Shown: in pieces, positions 1-11,164 of the stretch | Position numbering within the stretch: position 1 is the first letter of the stretch | Layout of the letters: every line of letters begins with the position of its first letter | Assembly: GCF_050947875.1 (NCBI RefSeq) | Contig: NC_134573.1 | Coordinates: 33,935,615 to 33,999,614, forward strand | DNA: 64,000 bases | Direction: 5' to 3' | Source: Dermacentor variabilis | Lineage: Eukaryota; Arthropoda; Arachnida; Ixodida; Ixodidae | Notes under the pieces: model-generated | Seen by the model: only the letters and a program-made list of their open reading frames with translations | Told to the model about the DNA's origin: nothing | Database searches by the model: none | Program-made: the position numbers and the translations under genes

Positions 1-909
1 CATGAAAGGAGGAGCCAAATGGTGTTCAGGTGCACGAGCGGTTAGTTGCACGGCACTTCTTGCATGTGTTCACTGGCTTCTTTCAAGCTTGAAAGAAAAA
101 TTTGTTGCACCTATTGAGCAGTAGAAAGCTGGATTGGGAATTTTTCAGGATGCTCTACAATTTTCGCACTGACACTTTTGCTTTGAATATAATATTTGAG
201 CAGTTAAGTAATCGTTATTAACTAACTACCTAATTAGGAAAAATGCAAGAATTGGTTTCACTTCCTTAAAACGATGGCAAACGACATTACCTTGGTGCTG
301 TCCAGCTACGTGGCACTTGTACATATTTAAAGCTTGCACATGTCATACAGACCACCTGGTAATTACGAGGCATATATAGAAGTGGCTAAGTTGTGTGAGC
401 CAGCCATGTGTAGCGAATCATGAGAAACAGCCATGTTTCTGTGACTTAAGGGCATGATAAGATTTACATGCTCGACACCTTGTATCAGTGTGTTCTAGGC
501 CTGTTCGTAGTTTAGCTGCTACATAAATAATATTGCTCCACGTGTAAGCTCATAAGCATCTTTCAAGTATATTGCCTCGTGTGTCCAAAATAAACCATCC
601 ACGCGCTTCCTTCATTATGTCTTCATCTGTTGCTGTGCTAAATTTTTAACATGCAACTGCACAAATTTTCATCTAGTTTTCATATTTCCTCGTTGTTTGG
701 TGGCTTTATTTCTGAACAAATTGTTTTCGTTAAATTCTGTTGCACACAGCAGTACACAGCATTTCTGCCTAAAGTGGGAATTTTTTTTCAGATTGACAAA
801 TACACCTTGCCTGGGCAATGTAAGGCATTCTACATAACACGGCCCTGCAATAATGTTTTATATTGCATTCCAGCATCATGCAGAACTGTTTACTTACCAG
901 ATTAGAATA
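1..909. other. AT-rich sequence, no gene recognised
   Basis: No convincing open frame, tRNA, or transposon motif was recognised here. An AATAAA-type hexamer near 590 has no coding sequence in front of it. The stretch could be intronic or intergenic relative to the candidate exon at 4051. Confidence 0.5.
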
Positions 910-1130
910 TGTACAAGTGTTGGAAGTAACAGAACTGGAAGAAGCCAGCAGATAATGAGGCCAAGGAAAGCCTACAAGAACATGTTTTAAGTTTTTTATA
1001 TGAAGTATAGAAATGATAAATTCTAGGTAAGTGAAAGTGGATTAAAAGATATCCACCTGTGGGTGGGGAACGGACCCATAACCTTCACATTACGCATGTG
1101 ATATACTAACCACTGTGGTACTACGGCCGT
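910..1130 (-). mobile_element. tRNA-derived SINE, minus-strand copy (family A)
   Basis: Read on the minus strand, 1110-1120 fits a Pol III A box with one mismatch and 1065-1077 resembles a B box (core GTCCGTTCCCC). The body that follows, toward 910, resembles the body of the plus-strand copy at 1171-1400: both have an AT-rich block, then a CTTCC..TGGC block, then CTTCCAG. The two copies lie head to head about 40 bp apart. The outer limit is approximate. This is a SINE head and not a functional tRNA, because no clean cloverleaf can be drawn. Confidence 0.6.
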
Positions 1131-1170
1131 ATTCGAGCTTCGACAATCTGAGGGGCCATTGTGGACGGTT

Positions 1171-1400
1171 GAATGCTGCCTCGGTGGCACAGTGGTTAGT
1201 GCATCGCATGCCTAATGCAAAGGCTGTAGGTTCGTTCTCCCCCAATGGCTGGTTGTTTCTTTACCATTTCTACATTTAAATAGAAAATTACAAATAAGTT
1301 TCCACGTGCCTTCCCTGGCATCTTCCAGCTGTGATTCAGAAAAATTTTGACCCTCAGTATCCTTTCTTCTCGTTTGGAAGAACAGGAGCTTCATTTTAAA
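1171..1400 (+). mobile_element. tRNA-derived SINE, plus-strand copy (family A)
   Basis: A perfect A-box match (TGGCACAGTGG) is at 1185-1195 and a degenerate B box (GGTTCGTTCTC) at 1229-1239, the usual spacing for a Pol III internal promoter. The AT-rich body resembles that of the inverted neighbour at 910-1130. No poly(A) tail or clear target duplication was found, so the 3' end is approximate. Confidence 0.65.
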
Positions 1401-2062
1401 AATAATGAATTCACCTTGTTCAGCATCTCAATGTGGTCTCAAATCTTATCACAGCATGTGTATTACTAAGTGAAGTTTTTCTTAATATGACATAGCATGG
1501 GACCTAATTAGTAGCCTTTGTGTACAGATATATGACTAGTCTAATAAATAGGAGGATATTAAGAAGCACTTCTAACATGGTCTGAGCATGTGTTTAAAAA
1601 AACTAATCTAGCATGATTTCAGGCATAACTGTTGCCCCTGAAAAATATTTGGATCATCTGCATTGGCATTGTTTTTAGAGAGCACCAATACTGCTTTGAT
1701 AGAAAAAGCCTCGTGGAACATGAAGCATCGCTTCTTGCTGAGTCAAGGAAATATTATCTGCATATCTGAGGTGCATGTGTCATATGCTCGAATGCTGTTT
1801 AACGGCTGCTAATAAGAAAATTACTTCACTTGCCTTCCAGAGATTGCTTCAGTAGTCTATGCTACTCGGTCATAAACAATTTACCAGAGTGAACATTCAT
1901 CACAGTTGGCTTTGCAATGTTTATGCAAAATACCACAATTGCCTACTATTCATGTGACTGCACTAAAACTTGGAATTAATGACCAGTAAGATTTATGGGA
2001 CTAGCAAAACTTAGTTTATTACTCCAGAACAAAATGCGAGGCACTTCGGTTTTTTCTGCCAT
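1401..2062. other. AT-rich spacer, nothing recognised
   Basis: No open frame of note, no repeat core and no RNA gene was seen on either strand. Confidence 0.5.
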
Positions 2063-2190
2063 AGAGTTTCTTGCAGTAATTACTAGAGGGAACTCTGGCG
2101 CTGCAGTCGTACCACCATGGGAATGATGGGAAGCACATGGATTTCTCTGATATTCGTGCTTGTGAATTCAGACGTTCTTGTGGCTTCGCA
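2063..2190 (-). mobile_element. SINE body fragment (family B), inverted
   Basis: This is an inverted copy of the body of the complete SINE at 2396-2690. The two arms share an almost identical core (TAATTACTAGAGGGAACTCT on the plus strand here, its reverse complement near 2642-2664) and a longer similar stretch around the phrases TGGGAAG and ACATGGATTT. The tRNA-like head is absent, so the copy is truncated. With 2396-2690 it could form a stem of roughly 130 bp in a transcript. Confidence 0.6.
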
Positions 2191-2395
2191 TATTATACGC
2201 TATATAAACCTTATTCTCGTAAATTTCAGCGCAGTCTATACTCTTCGAAGTGCAGAAGACGGCGCCAACACGCACAATTGCTATTAATTGCAACGATTGA
2301 GCTTGTCCAGGTAGCCAAATCGAAGGGCGCCAAGCGTCTCAAGGCACTGGTATGCCCGCGATAAGTTCATCAGGGCGTTGCACTCGCTTGTCGTT

Positions 2396-2690
2396 ACATG
2401 CCTCCGTGGCTTAATGGTTTCAATATCAGACTTCTGTTCTAGAGTTCCTGTGTTTGAATCCTGTCGTCGGACGATTTTAATGTTTATTTATTTATTACAC
2501 AGTATATTGTTGAAAATGACTAGTTTACAAAGTAACAAAGCCGTTTGAAGCCAAACAGACGAAGTTTAGGCAAATCCATGTACTTCCCATAATTTCCATG
2601 CTGGTACAGCCGTTCTTGTTTGATCGCCTGTGGACACTAACGTCAGAGTTCCCTCTAGTAATTATTGTATGAAACTCTGATTTCTGCGCC
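2396..2690 (+). mobile_element. tRNA-derived SINE (family B), near complete
   Basis: A perfect A box (TGGCTTAATGG) lies at 2407-2417 and a B-box-like GTTTGAATCCT at about 2452-2462. An AT-rich link (TTTATTTATTTATT) follows, then a body ending near 2690. The same body occurs inverted at 2063-2190. I recall this body as very common in tick DNA and transcripts, but that is from memory. No target duplication was identified. Confidence 0.65.
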
Positions 2691-4050
2691 TCGCTCGTGC
2701 AGAAGCGGCACCACACCTGCTGCGTAAACATGCACTACCTTTCGGCCAAGGGCAGGGAATGCTGTGAACTCGCCCTGTACAAAGCCTGCACTAAGTAAAA
2801 CAAATCACAACGTGCAGTTGCTGCCACGTTCAACTGGTGGAATGAGTAGTGAAATGCAGCACCTCCTGAACTAGTTCAGGAAGTGCAGGTTAATCAAGTG
2901 GAGATTATATAGTAACAGAAGTTGAGTGATTCTGCATTACATTCACGAAATATACTTCATGATACTTTTCCATTTATTTCCTCAGTTATTAAGAATCCCT
3001 TTTGCATTGTTGGACAAAACTACAGAATGCCAACATATTTTCTAGCATTCACTGGTAGCAAAGATGTCGAAACTTGTTCTAGTGTCTGGATTGCCGCTTT
3101 AGCCGTTAACCCCCAAGCTAATTCCGGAAAAATGTACCAAATTTTTTACGTACTCAATTTTTCGGTTTCATTCTCATTCTAAAAATATATTAATTCATTG
3201 GTCTCTGGTTAGAAATAACACAAAAAGAGCTGCTCTTGAGGGCAGCTTTCCCTCAATGCCGACTGTAACTCATCTTTGACATAAGAGCAGCATAACATCG
3301 GGCAGAAAGAGTGCGACTCGTCATTGCCGATATTGGTACTGCTCCAGTCACTAGTACAGCTTGAGATCAGTGTTTAAAGGTTGCGACTTTGTTGCTGCCG
3401 AATTTTAATTCTGCAGCTGTTACACTTGGATGTAGCATGTGTATGTACGTGTGCATGCATTAAAATAACTTCACGCTAGAGCAAAGCAACTGTAGTGCAG
3501 AGAGGCATTAGTCATCTTTATATATTTGCTTTGTAAAGATGCACTAAGTTTATCTTTTGCAGTATAGACTTGGCGCTCATTGGCCAAAGATGCCCTTGTG
3601 CTACTAAAACCTATCAATTAATTCGCTTTTTACAGTAGCAGGTGCTTATTCCTTTTTCAGGATCGGTCTGTGAGTTTTAATTTGTTTTTCTTGAACTGTG
3701 CAATTCCCACTCACAGGACTGCATGTCATGTGAGGTGTTCCCTTTTCAATCAAGAATGTTGAGGTTGTGTTTGTGAAACTCGATTTCTTGCCTCAAACGA
3801 GCTTGTACAAACTGACCAAACCGATAATTCTACCTGCTTATATATTAAATGTGTTGCGGTTATGAACCCTCATAATGAATGACACCTAGTATAAAAAATT
3901 TGATCTAATAAAACAATTTAATGAAATTTTTCATGTTTTTCGCGTTCGTGTTCACTTCTCTACTCTCGTGTCCTGTCTGCATGCCTCACCTCTTTTTTTT
4001 GCATATTAAATATCGTATAAACTTAACCATGCTTTTTTACCACAATGCAG
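2691..4050. other. Probable intron or intergenic DNA
   Basis: AT-rich, no supported coding frame. Its last 25 bases (T-rich, then a terminal AG at 4049-4050) look like a 3' splice acceptor for the exon at 4051-4272. Confidence 0.4.
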
Positions 4051-4272
4051 GGGGAAAAGGTTCCGGTAACACCATGCATTCAGTATGGTGGCCCAGACGA
4101 GTATGCAAGCAACCTCCTTCACGTGGACCAAGAACTACTCTGCAGCGTCTCACAGACTTCCATGCGAAGCCCTCAACATTCTCGTCTCAGTGGAATGGCT
4201 GCTCATCTATCTGCGTGTCCATCACCAAGACGGCCAGTTGTAAAGCTCCTGTACCCGTTTAAGAAAGCTTAA
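4051..4272 (+). CDS. Candidate 3'-terminal coding exon of an unknown host gene
   Basis: The sequence switches from AT-rich to about half GC exactly after a plausible acceptor (ttttttaccacaatgcag, 4033-4050). One frame then stays open for 73 codons, starting GEKVPVTPCIQYGG, rich in Ser/Pro/Arg, and ending LLYPFKKA before TAA (4270-4272) followed directly by TGA. About 600 bp downstream is AATAAA at 4876-4881, as expected for a last exon plus 3' UTR. No domain was recognised and the upstream exons are not in the window or not detectable. The alternative is a chance frame in a GC-richer repeat. An ATG at 4045 would let it start as a tiny ORF, but the splice reading is preferred. Confidence 0.45.
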   Translation, partial: GEKVPVTPCIQYGGPDEYASNLLHVDQELLCSVSQTSMRSPQHSRLSGMAAHLSACPSPRRPVVKLLYPFKKA

Positions 4273-4898
4273 TGATTTTTTTTTATTTAGTTTTCACGGT
4301 TGGCCGTAGAATCCTAAATTTTTTTTGTGTTTCTAACGTTTTTGCCTGGCACAAAGTGGTGCAATAACTTTAAACCAGTGTAATGTATTTAAGTGATGCT
4401 CACTCTAATGCCTATCTGGTTTTGTTTGTGTTTAAGAAATTTGAATGTCTGATGAGGTAACAGCATTTAAATTTGTCATCGTGGCTCGTTTCAATGAGCT
4501 GCTAGGAAATAAGATGCAAAACTTATCACACGCCAGTTGTAGCATTTTTGTTTTCATGACTAAAGTATACACGTTTCAAAAGATGGAAAGTGGGGAAAAA
4601 AGCCTCAAGAACATAATCATCCTAGGATTGCCATGTCCTTACAACTCTGCAATGACTAATGCCTCGTACATCTTGGGAGCACATTGGTCGCAATGCCTAC
4701 AGGTATACTTGATAAGAGAATAGCTTGCACTCAGATTTGCCATGCAGTTGATGGCAGATAGCTTTTGTTTGTCGTCTTCATGTTACTATTATGTATTCAA
4801 TAGCCATGATGTGCTGCGGTTTTTTGCAGTCACCTATATGTGTGTGTATGTGTGTGTGTGTGTGTTCGTCGTTTCAATAAAAATTTAGCTGAGAGTTA
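4273..4898 (+). other. Candidate 3' UTR with poly(A) signal
   Basis: AT-rich sequence following the stop of the candidate last exon. It contains a (TG)n tract (4838-4865) and a canonical AATAAA at 4876-4881. Cleavage would fall near 4895. It depends entirely on the exon call at 4051. Confidence 0.35.
4838..4865. repeat. (TG)n microsatellite
   Basis: A run of TG dinucleotides interrupted by two TA steps, visible directly in the sequence. Confidence 0.9.
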
Positions 4899-6245
4899 GT
4901 GCTCATCCTGTCTGCTTCTAGTCTGTGTCCGTGCCACTTCGCGCTACAATCCAAGATCATGTTACTGTACCAACTCGCCCAACTTCTTATCCTTGTGTTA
5001 GACACACTCAGACTTGTTCTTACTTATGTGACCGGTTATTTTTGTGCTTTATAATAAGATGCAGTGCTTTTCGAATGAAAACATATGATAGTTCGTAGTG
5101 AGGTTAAAAAAACTGTTCTGCTTAAAATTTAATTGAACAAGCCTGTGCCATTATTCGGTGCTTATGTCTTTGTATTGGTACGGTTTTACTCATCTTCCTT
5201 TTTACTTTTAAAATGTGCAAACATTATTATGTAACCATTTCTCTTGAATGAAATAAATACTTCTGACATTTCGTCACAAATTTTACAATGATTTTGTTCA
5301 ATTAGGTAACCTTAGACTGGCTGATTGTTATTCTGGTAGCTTAACTTACAATGCCTGTAGAATATTCAATGCAAGCACATGGTGAAAAATAAACTAAGTT
5401 ATTGGGTATAAGCAGGTCACTGTCAGTAAATGGAGCATACATATATTTCAGGAAATAGTGCTTGCTTATATATTGAACAGCATGCACAGCTACACGTGCT
5501 GTTTTGTTCGTAAATGCTGAAACATTCGACGTGGAAGCACTTTGTTCTTTGGCTTTCAGTGCTACCTTTAAGTCATATGTGTGAAAGTACTAGTAGAAGC
5601 ATCCCGTGGAGATAAATTACAACTTTGATGAATAGAAGTATAAAATGTGTGCTTAAAACGGCAAAAAACTGATTGACAGGCAAACGTATGCTTCTGTGGT
5701 ACTGCACTTGTTACCGTCGCCAATGCATGCATTGCTTGCGCTCTATTGCATTCAATATGAGCTGCAACAACGAGCTGTGGTGTCTTTCCCTCCTGGTCGA
5801 GCTGGTGTTGCGAAAATTTTTGACCAAGAAAAGTGGAGGTTTTTTATTTCTGAAATGCATGTAACTATGCTTTTGGCTGTGTGCTGTTCCACGGGGTTAT
5901 AAGTACTGGTGCACCAAGGTGTGGGAGATCCTGTGTCCTTAGTGCAGCGCGCATTGTTATTGCGCTCTGCATCCTGCCGGCAGTGTACTGTCACTGCAGA
6001 GGAAGATTACGAAAAGCATGGCGTGTGTGCCTTGCTGCAATGGCGAAACCTTAAATTGTTTGCCTGAAAGGGTCGCACGTTATGCTACCACATGACGGAC
6101 CAGAAGCGCAATATGACGACGCCTCACAGATTCTGGCTCATACTGAACAAGGTAGTACCATAGCTAAGGATAGGCAGCATTCACAACAGCTAGTCTGCCC
6201 ATTAACTACATGGCTGTAGTGAACGCTAAAATACTTGCAGGGATA
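4899..6245. other. No gene recognised
   Basis: AT-rich DNA with short chance frames only. AATAAA hexamers occur near 5250 and 5389 without a supported gene. Overlapping frames at 5673-5994 lack any recognisable motif and were not called. Confidence 0.45.
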
Positions 6246-6476
6246 ACACCCTTTTGGAAGGGTGTTGTCCATGCTACGCCCATATAGAAAGGGCGGTGTC
6301 TGTGTTACACCCCATTTAGAAAGGGTGTTGTTTGTTTTACACCCATAGGCGAGGTGACGTCATATTAACACCCCTTCTTTTGTGGGGTGTTAATTGGCAC
6401 CCTTTGCTTGGGGTTTATCAATACACCCAAAAAGGGTGTCACCCATGGGACAAGTCATTTACACCCTTAAGGGTGT
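6246..6476. repeat. Cluster of ACACCC...GGGTGT hairpin units
   Basis: About eight short inverted repeats follow each other at roughly 30-bp spacing. They include 6246-6265 (ACACCC, 8-nt spacer, GGGTGT), a TAACACCCC/GGGGTGTTA pair in the middle, 6423-6439 (5-nt loop) and 6461-6476 (4-nt loop). The arms are conserved while the loops and linkers vary. The cluster ends in a TTTTTAGAGTG stretch next to a SINE tail. It may be the core of a miniature DNA element or a satellite-like array. Confidence 0.75.
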
Positions 6477-6493
6477 TCAAATTTTTAGAGTGC

Positions 6494-6581
6494 AGGTGCT
6501 CGAAATTTCCGGAGTCCTCCACTACGGCGTGCCTCATAATCAGAAAGTGGTTTTGGTACGTAAAACCCCATAACTTAATTT
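6494..6581 (+). mobile_element. Ruka-like SINE, 5'-truncated
   Basis: This matches the 3' half of the full copy at 61003-61246: both run CGAAATTT..CGGAGTCCTCC, then ACTACGGCGTGC, then ATAATCAGAAAGTGGTTTTG, then CGTAAAACCCCATAA. The tRNA-like head is missing. I assign it to the tick Ruka type from memory of that family. Confidence 0.75.
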
Positions 6582-7064
6582 AGCTTCATGTAAAAGTGAT
6601 CCTATGTTGATGCGTACTTGTGATGATATAACAGATAGCATGGTAATAAAGGAGTGAGGCACCGCAAGCAAGAAAAATAAAACATATAGTAGAGATCACT
6701 GTCTCTTGCGTGATCAACTTTGGTATTTCAAGAATAATTTATCTAGCACATAAGCGCCACCACACGAGCATGTATGTATATGTTAGGAGCTAGCAGAATG
6801 AAACGACGCATCCTTGCCCTAATATCGAGTCCCATGCTGCGGTTCATTTCCATATTTGGACTTTTCTTGGAACGTGTGACATCTAAATTGCATTTGCAAA
6901 CGGCAACCCGCTAAGTCTTAGATAATTTTGTTCGCAGCTTTTGCACCAAGTTACGCAATGTTGCAGAAATGTTGGGCAACATGGACTATCATGTTTGCTT
7001 CTCACGATATTAATAATATATAATATTATTACGCGCGAGCCATTTACTTAAAAATTCAAGGCAG
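6582..7064. other. No gene recognised
   Basis: AT-rich spacer between the SINE tail and the Gypsy remnant. Nothing supported on either strand. Confidence 0.45.
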
Positions 7065-8090
7065 ATGAAGCAGGCGATTGGCCTTTATTCCCGGAGCGGT
7101 CCAAAGGGAGCCCGCTGAACGTCGTCGTCCTCTTTGTCTCCCCTCCGTTTTTTTTTTGCATTCCCGCTCCTTCTGTCATTTGTTACGAGTGCTCGTGACA
7201 ATTCCCCGCTGAGCCGGGCAAGTCAGTCAGTCGCTCGTAGATTGTAAGGTTTCAGGCGGGCAGCGTGTGTGACTTCGGTTTTGACTGAGTGTCGTCCACT
7301 GTTTGTGGAGTGTGCAATACGATAGTTGACATCGCTGAGGAGTTCGAGTATAACGTAAGGGGTCATACTGGGCCCAGAACTTCTGGGGGAAGCCGCGCTT
7401 CCGTAATGGCGTCCAGAGCCACACAAGCTCACCAGGATCGAATTATACATGTAGGCGACGGCCGTCGTAGCGGATCTTTGATCAGTCCTGTGAATCCAGG
7501 GTGCGTAGCTGAGCAAGGCGACGAGCTTCTTCTGCTCGATAGAGGATCTTGGTTATAAAGTTATTGCATTCAGCGAAGTAGGAAGACAAGGTGTCGAGCG
7601 TTTAGCTAGGCGGACGGGCATAAAGAAAAAGGAACGGAGAGTAAGCGGCGGTCTCGTGTCTTGCGGTGTTGAATACACAGGTGAGAACTGCCCCAGTTCT
7701 TATGTGCGGAATCGACAAACATTGATAACATGTTGGCAAGCTTTCTGTTTGTATGGTAGACCAGACTATTGGTTTGTGAATGGTACGGCATCGAATGCCG
7801 GAAGCCAGCTGAACACAGACAGTGGATCTCTTCAACTACCTCTACGGTAAATTGTCTCCCACGATCGCTCGTTATAATGCGAGGAGGCCCGTGTCGGAGA
7901 ATGATATAATATAATGGGAAAAGAGAGACTTCTGCTGCTGTTGCCGATGGAAGCACTGCCATTTCACAATTACGGGTCAGGTGGTCTACACACAATAATC
8001 CAACGATTGCCGTTTGAGAATTGCGGGAAGGGGCCCAGGGGATCAATACCAACTTGTTCGAAAGGGGCGCTGAATGTCCGAACTTATGAG
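7065..8090 (-). pseudogene. Ty3/Gypsy remnant: 3' LTR piece plus integrase end (Gypsy-7)
   Basis: Minus strand. From about 8080 to 7602 the translation shows an integrase core: CVDHLTR, HGPPRIITSDRGRQFT with a catalytic-type Asp, and HSQTNSLV in place of HPQTNGL, with the expected Glu region mutated. Frameshifts separate it from 7516-7223, where WTPLRKRGFPQKF corresponds to the integrase C-terminal WTP..GL..KF..GPY module. It then meets a purine tract (7201-7215) and a possible LTR end at 7200 whose minus strand contains AATAAA near 7088. It is closest by eye to Gypsy-3 in this window. Gag, protease, RT and RNase H are absent. Confidence 0.65.
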
Positions 8091-8595
8091 CTCTCGTAAC
8101 AAAGGGCAGAAGGAGCGCGAATGAAAACAAATAGACTGAGGGGAGAGAAATAGGACGGCGACGTTCGGCGGGGTAGCTTTCGAACGCTGCCGGAATAAAC
8201 GCCAGCAGTCTCCTTTTATCTTCCTTGTATATTTAAGTAAACAGTTTACGCGTAACAATACTATCACATCATAAGAAGCCAACAAAAACACCCAGAACAG
8301 CGTAGGGGAAATTACTTGTAAAAAATAGTTGTGTTAAAAATGATAAATTGATCAAAACTAAAATTGATGAAAAACATGGCAATCTGGAGGGAGGGCGGGT
8401 GGGGGCACGAACAAACGTCTTCGCATTACGGCGTCGTTTTCCCATCGACTTGCTGGGGTATCTATATTTATCTACTATAGCACTAACTCTGCGTGTTTTA
8501 GGCAATGCCACGACTATGTCTTGGCGGCGGATATGGAATATCTTTTCAGCGGAGACGTAACATGGACGTGAACTTCTTGGGCTCAGCAAGCGCTG
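8091..8595. other. Unassigned sequence between two decayed retroelements
   Basis: No domain recognised. An AATAAA lies near 8194 and a G-rich patch at about 8385-8405. It may be more of the decayed Gypsy remnant or older unique DNA. Confidence 0.35.
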
Positions 8596-10530
8596 TGACA
8601 GAAACTGGACCAGGAAAACCCTATTAGCGAAACTATTAAGGGAAAATAGATTTCATACTCTATGCTGATTCCAGAGTAGTGCAGGATGTAAAAGTGCTAG
8701 ATAACGTAAAGTGCACTGACTATAAACTAGCGAAGCCTCAGATTTCTCTGAACTTGAAGAGAGAAAGAGTAAAATTGCTCAAGTAGGAACAGGCTACCCA
8801 GACGCAGTAAAGATAAAAGTAGACAAATTCGAGCTGCTACTTCCAAACAAGTATGCAGTCTTAAACAGATCACGACAAAGACGTAATGAACGAAACTGTA
8901 ACTAGGCTATCTTCCGGAGCAACAATTGAAGTGGAAGGTTAGGCACCAAGGCAATCCATCGGTAGGCTCTCCCAAGAAACAAAGCACCTAATAACGAAAC
9001 GCTACTGCATGAAAGTGTCCAACTCCATCGATCAGGTAGAATTCGCTAAACTGCCAACGCTGCTAACAAGAAGAAAGTAAGCATTATAGGAAATTATAGC
9101 ATCGGAAATATTGAGGAAGCTGTAAACAATTGCCCCAACAGGAAATGCGTGGGCGAGATCTCTGCCGTGAAAAACAAGCAGGGTAATGTCATCAGGAATT
9201 TAGATCATATAGTAAAAGTAGAAAAATCATTGTGTACTGACCCGTACAGTAGCCAGAGCAGCTACGCCCTCTTCATTCTAGGTAGCGGTAAACAGTATAC
9301 AGAGGTTTTTTCTATAACTGGTGATCATGACTCAAGGTGCAAGAAATGACCCGGGAAAAGCGGCAAGAGAAGGTGGAATAACACTCAATTTAGTCAAAGA
9401 TAGAGGAGATAGGTTAAAAATCTTGCGGGCATTTCTTACGCAATGCCTCTCGACTTCCAGTGTACCAAAAAGGTGGAAGAATGCCGACATTATACTTATT
9501 CATATGAAGGGAGACCTTCAAGAATTATGAATTTGGAGCCCATTAGCTAACATCGGTATTGTGTAAAATATTCGCCAAGATTATTTCCAATAGTATGAGT
9601 GCTAGACATGACTTCAATCAACTGAGAGAACAGACTGGCTTCCGGAAGGGATAGTTTACAATGGATCATGTTTGTGTAATCCATCAGGTAATCGAGATAT
9701 ATACAGAATACACTGAAGTTCTCTACATGGCTTTCATAGACTGTGAAGAGGCACTTGATTCAGTGGAGGTACCAGTAGTTATAGATGGATTGCATTTCCA
9801 CGCAGTGCACGAGGCATACGTGAATATCTTGGGCAATAAATCTACAGTTTGTACAGCTACCTTGGTTCTCTGCAGAAAAAAAGTAGCTTCCCTGCAAAGA
9901 AAAAGGTAAGACAAGAATACACAATCTCTCCAGTGCTATTCACTGTGTGCTTAGCAGTATTCAAGCTTTTAGACTGGGACGGCATAGGATGGAGGATCAA
10001 CGGTAAATATCTGAGCAACCCTCGGTTTCCCGATGACATTGTCCTGCTGAGCAACACTGCGGACGACTTATAAGAAATAATTAAAGACCTTAAGCGAGCA
10101 AGTGTAAGAATAGGGTTGAAGGTACTTATGCAGAAGACGGAGACAAAGGTCCGATAGCCTGACAAAGGAATAAGAATTCAGAATTGTCATTGAGCCTCTA
10201 GAATCTGAACAGGATTACTTCTACCTAGGTCGATTACCCACAGGGGTCCCAGATCACGAGGGGAAAAGCTACAGAAGAATAAAAAATTTGTGTTTCATGC
10301 GGTAGGCATTACTAAATCATTGCTAGGAACTTGCCACTGTCATCGAAATAAAAAGTGCACAATCATTCCATTCTGCACTGCTAAATTGTGGGGCAGAACA
10401 TTGCGAGGTTAACAGAGAAGCTCGGAGAGCAAGTACAGGAGCGTGCATACAGCAATGAAACAACTAATCTTAGGGGTAACGTTAAGAGACAAGAAGACAA
10501 GCGGTGTGGATCAGAGAGCAAACAACTCCT
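8596..10530 (+). pseudogene. Old RTE-clade LINE remnant, endonuclease end and RT
   Basis: Plus strand. Broken frames align by eye with the younger RTE at 61-64 kb. The end of the endonuclease (8596-8760), the linker (9149-9349), the RT block KAAREGG..LTQCLSTSSVP..W (9350-9530), the FIDCEEALDSVE block (about 9735-9770) and the catalytic block RFPDDIVLLSN (10024-10056) are recognisable. The consensus FADD is FPDD here. Many stops and frameshifts separate the blocks. The downstream block near 10440-10500 matches the C-terminal TLRDK region. Its 3' end was split off and reappears at 11165-11370. Confidence 0.7.
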
Positions 10531-11164
10531 TTGGGAGTTGCACTTATGCATGAGCAATATGCGACTTGCTCATCTCTGCGCAGCCCTGGGCCATTATAAA
10601 TATTATCAAACTTGATCCAACCACTACAAACGACAGCAGTGCGGCGACATGAACTTCTGCCGACGGAGGTGCAATGAGAATTGATCACGCAAGCAAACGC
10701 CTGCACGTGGCGGCGCCAGGTTTGGTGATGACGTTCCGCTAATCATAAGCCGTTATTGCTCTATAGCGATAGCGGCTTATCCATAGGCGTCAAACCTATA
10801 TGAAGCGTGATTAACCGTACTCCAGTGGTGACTGCGTCTGGCGTGGCCGCTAGTGCCGCATCTTGAAGGCGACATGCGATGCGGACAGAGTGCCGACTGC
10901 TGTTAGCTCTGCGCGCTTTGTTTTGGTCGCTTTGTATTGAAAAGACCCGCGGCCCATGTGTTGAAAGCTATCTCTGAAAGGGGCAAGGTGCGGCTTGCGC
11001 TGAGAGCTTCGCGAGTCTCTTGTTCTCGGAATTCATTTCACGCTGAGGCGACAGGCAGCACCAATGTCATTTCGCTCTTAGTAGCGCTCTTTAACTTTAA
11101 AACAATTGTGTACCATGAATAATGGACGGACGGATGGTTTTTCTCGCTGACTACACATATGAAT
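10531..11164. other. Unidentified insertion inside the old RTE copy
   Basis: The RTE alignment stops near 10530 and resumes near 11165, so this about 0.6-kb block is foreign to the LINE. It contains a strong hairpin (10745-10780) and ends in TTTAACTTTAAAACAATTG. No open frame of interest. Terminal repeats or a target duplication could not be defined. Confidence 0.4.
10745..10780. repeat. 36-bp near-perfect hairpin
   Basis: ATAAGCCGTTATTGC, a 6-nt loop, then GCGATAGCGGCTTAT. As plus-strand RNA all 15 positions pair, two of them as G-U. It may be the centre of a palindromic miniature element. Confidence 0.7.

Noticed and set aside
1185..1239. Functional tRNA gene
   Set aside because: A and B boxes are present but the B box is degenerate, no cloverleaf closes, and an inverted relative lies next to it; it is a SINE head.
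4838..4865. Z-DNA or regulatory role for the TG tract
   Set aside because: A short simple repeat with no supporting context.
7289..7558. Plus-strand frames over the Gypsy-7 integrase
   Set aside because: Antisense shadows of the integrase remnant on the minus strand.
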